Source: Corythucha ciliata | Taxonomy: Eukaryota > Arthropoda > Insecta > Hemiptera > Tingidae | DNA: 64,000 nucleotides | Assembly (NCBI GenBank): GCA_038030265.1 | Contig: CM075941.1 | Coordinates: 5,394,001 to 5,458,000, forward strand | Reading direction: 5' to 3' | Shown here: positions 63,961 through 64,000 of the stretch, piece after piece | How positions within the stretch are numbered: position 1 is the first letter of the stretch | How the letters are laid out: every line of letters starts with the position of its first letter | Notes under the pieces: model-generated | Seen by the model: the letters and a program-made list of their open reading frames with translations, nothing else | What the model was told of the DNA's origin: nothing | Database searches by the model: none | Program-made: the position numbers and the translations under genes

Positions 63961-64000
63961 TGCAAGAGGGGGGGGGATGTTGAGCTCAGAGCTCCTAAAC

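Noticed and set aside
1..64000. tRNA or rRNA genes
   Set aside because: None could be recognised by eye; a dedicated scan might still find a tRNA.

Overview
The window is nuclear DNA of an animal, most likely an arthropod. It has long introns with GT/AG junctions, a 19-exon gene orthologous to Drosophila sprint / vertebrate RIN, animal-type retroelements (Jockey, Ty3/gypsy, Penelope) and large amounts of degenerate short-period repeats. Runs of 8 or more G or C recur throughout an otherwise AT-rich sequence. The sequence does not identify the species; a crustacean or similar repeat-rich arthropod is a guess.

The main gene runs on the minus strand from about 45.07 kb down to the stop codon at 22.03 kb. 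I could place 19 exons whose phases all agree. They give a 1281-residue C-terminal part of a RIN/Sprint protein: SH2 domain, long Ser/Pro-rich linker with a PPPPPP motif, RIN homology region, VPS9 domain (Rab5-type GEF) and a C-terminal Ras-association domain. The 5' end is not certain; more exons may lie upstream, inside or beyond 45-64 kb. Its introns carry much of the repeat load: intron 1 (37.7-44.9 kb) holds satellite-like arrays and an inverted-repeat element, and intron 6 (29.3-36.3 kb) holds a truncated non-LTR copy, a Ulp1-protease/PHD-finger coding relic and a Penelope-like element.

Between 13.1 and 20.5 kb lies a decayed Jockey-type non-LTR element (minus strand). A Ty3/gypsy LTR element (16,073-20,076) is inserted into its ORF1. 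The two 120-bp LTRs read as identical and are flanked by a 5-bp duplication AGTAT, so this insertion is recent, yet its ORFs are frameshifted in several places.

The left 13 kb has no confident gene. It holds a phase-consistent but unrecognised three-exon chain on the plus strand (2.4-6.0 kb), a GC-rich stretch ending in a splice donor (3.7-4.0 kb), a 47-codon ORF behind a splice acceptor (9.3 kb), two hairpin elements and satellite-like arrays. The right part (46-64 kb) is mostly unique AT-rich DNA with satellite-like patches, small inverted-repeat elements and a dispersed repeat module; I see no confident exon there.

The best candidates for something unusual are hammerhead-ribozyme-like folds in the Penelope element (34.5 kb) and in both arms of the inverted repeat at 43.3-43.7 kb, the Ulp1-PHD relic, the three-copy palindromic element, and several sequence-distinct repeat families that share a TTCGCGG-like core.
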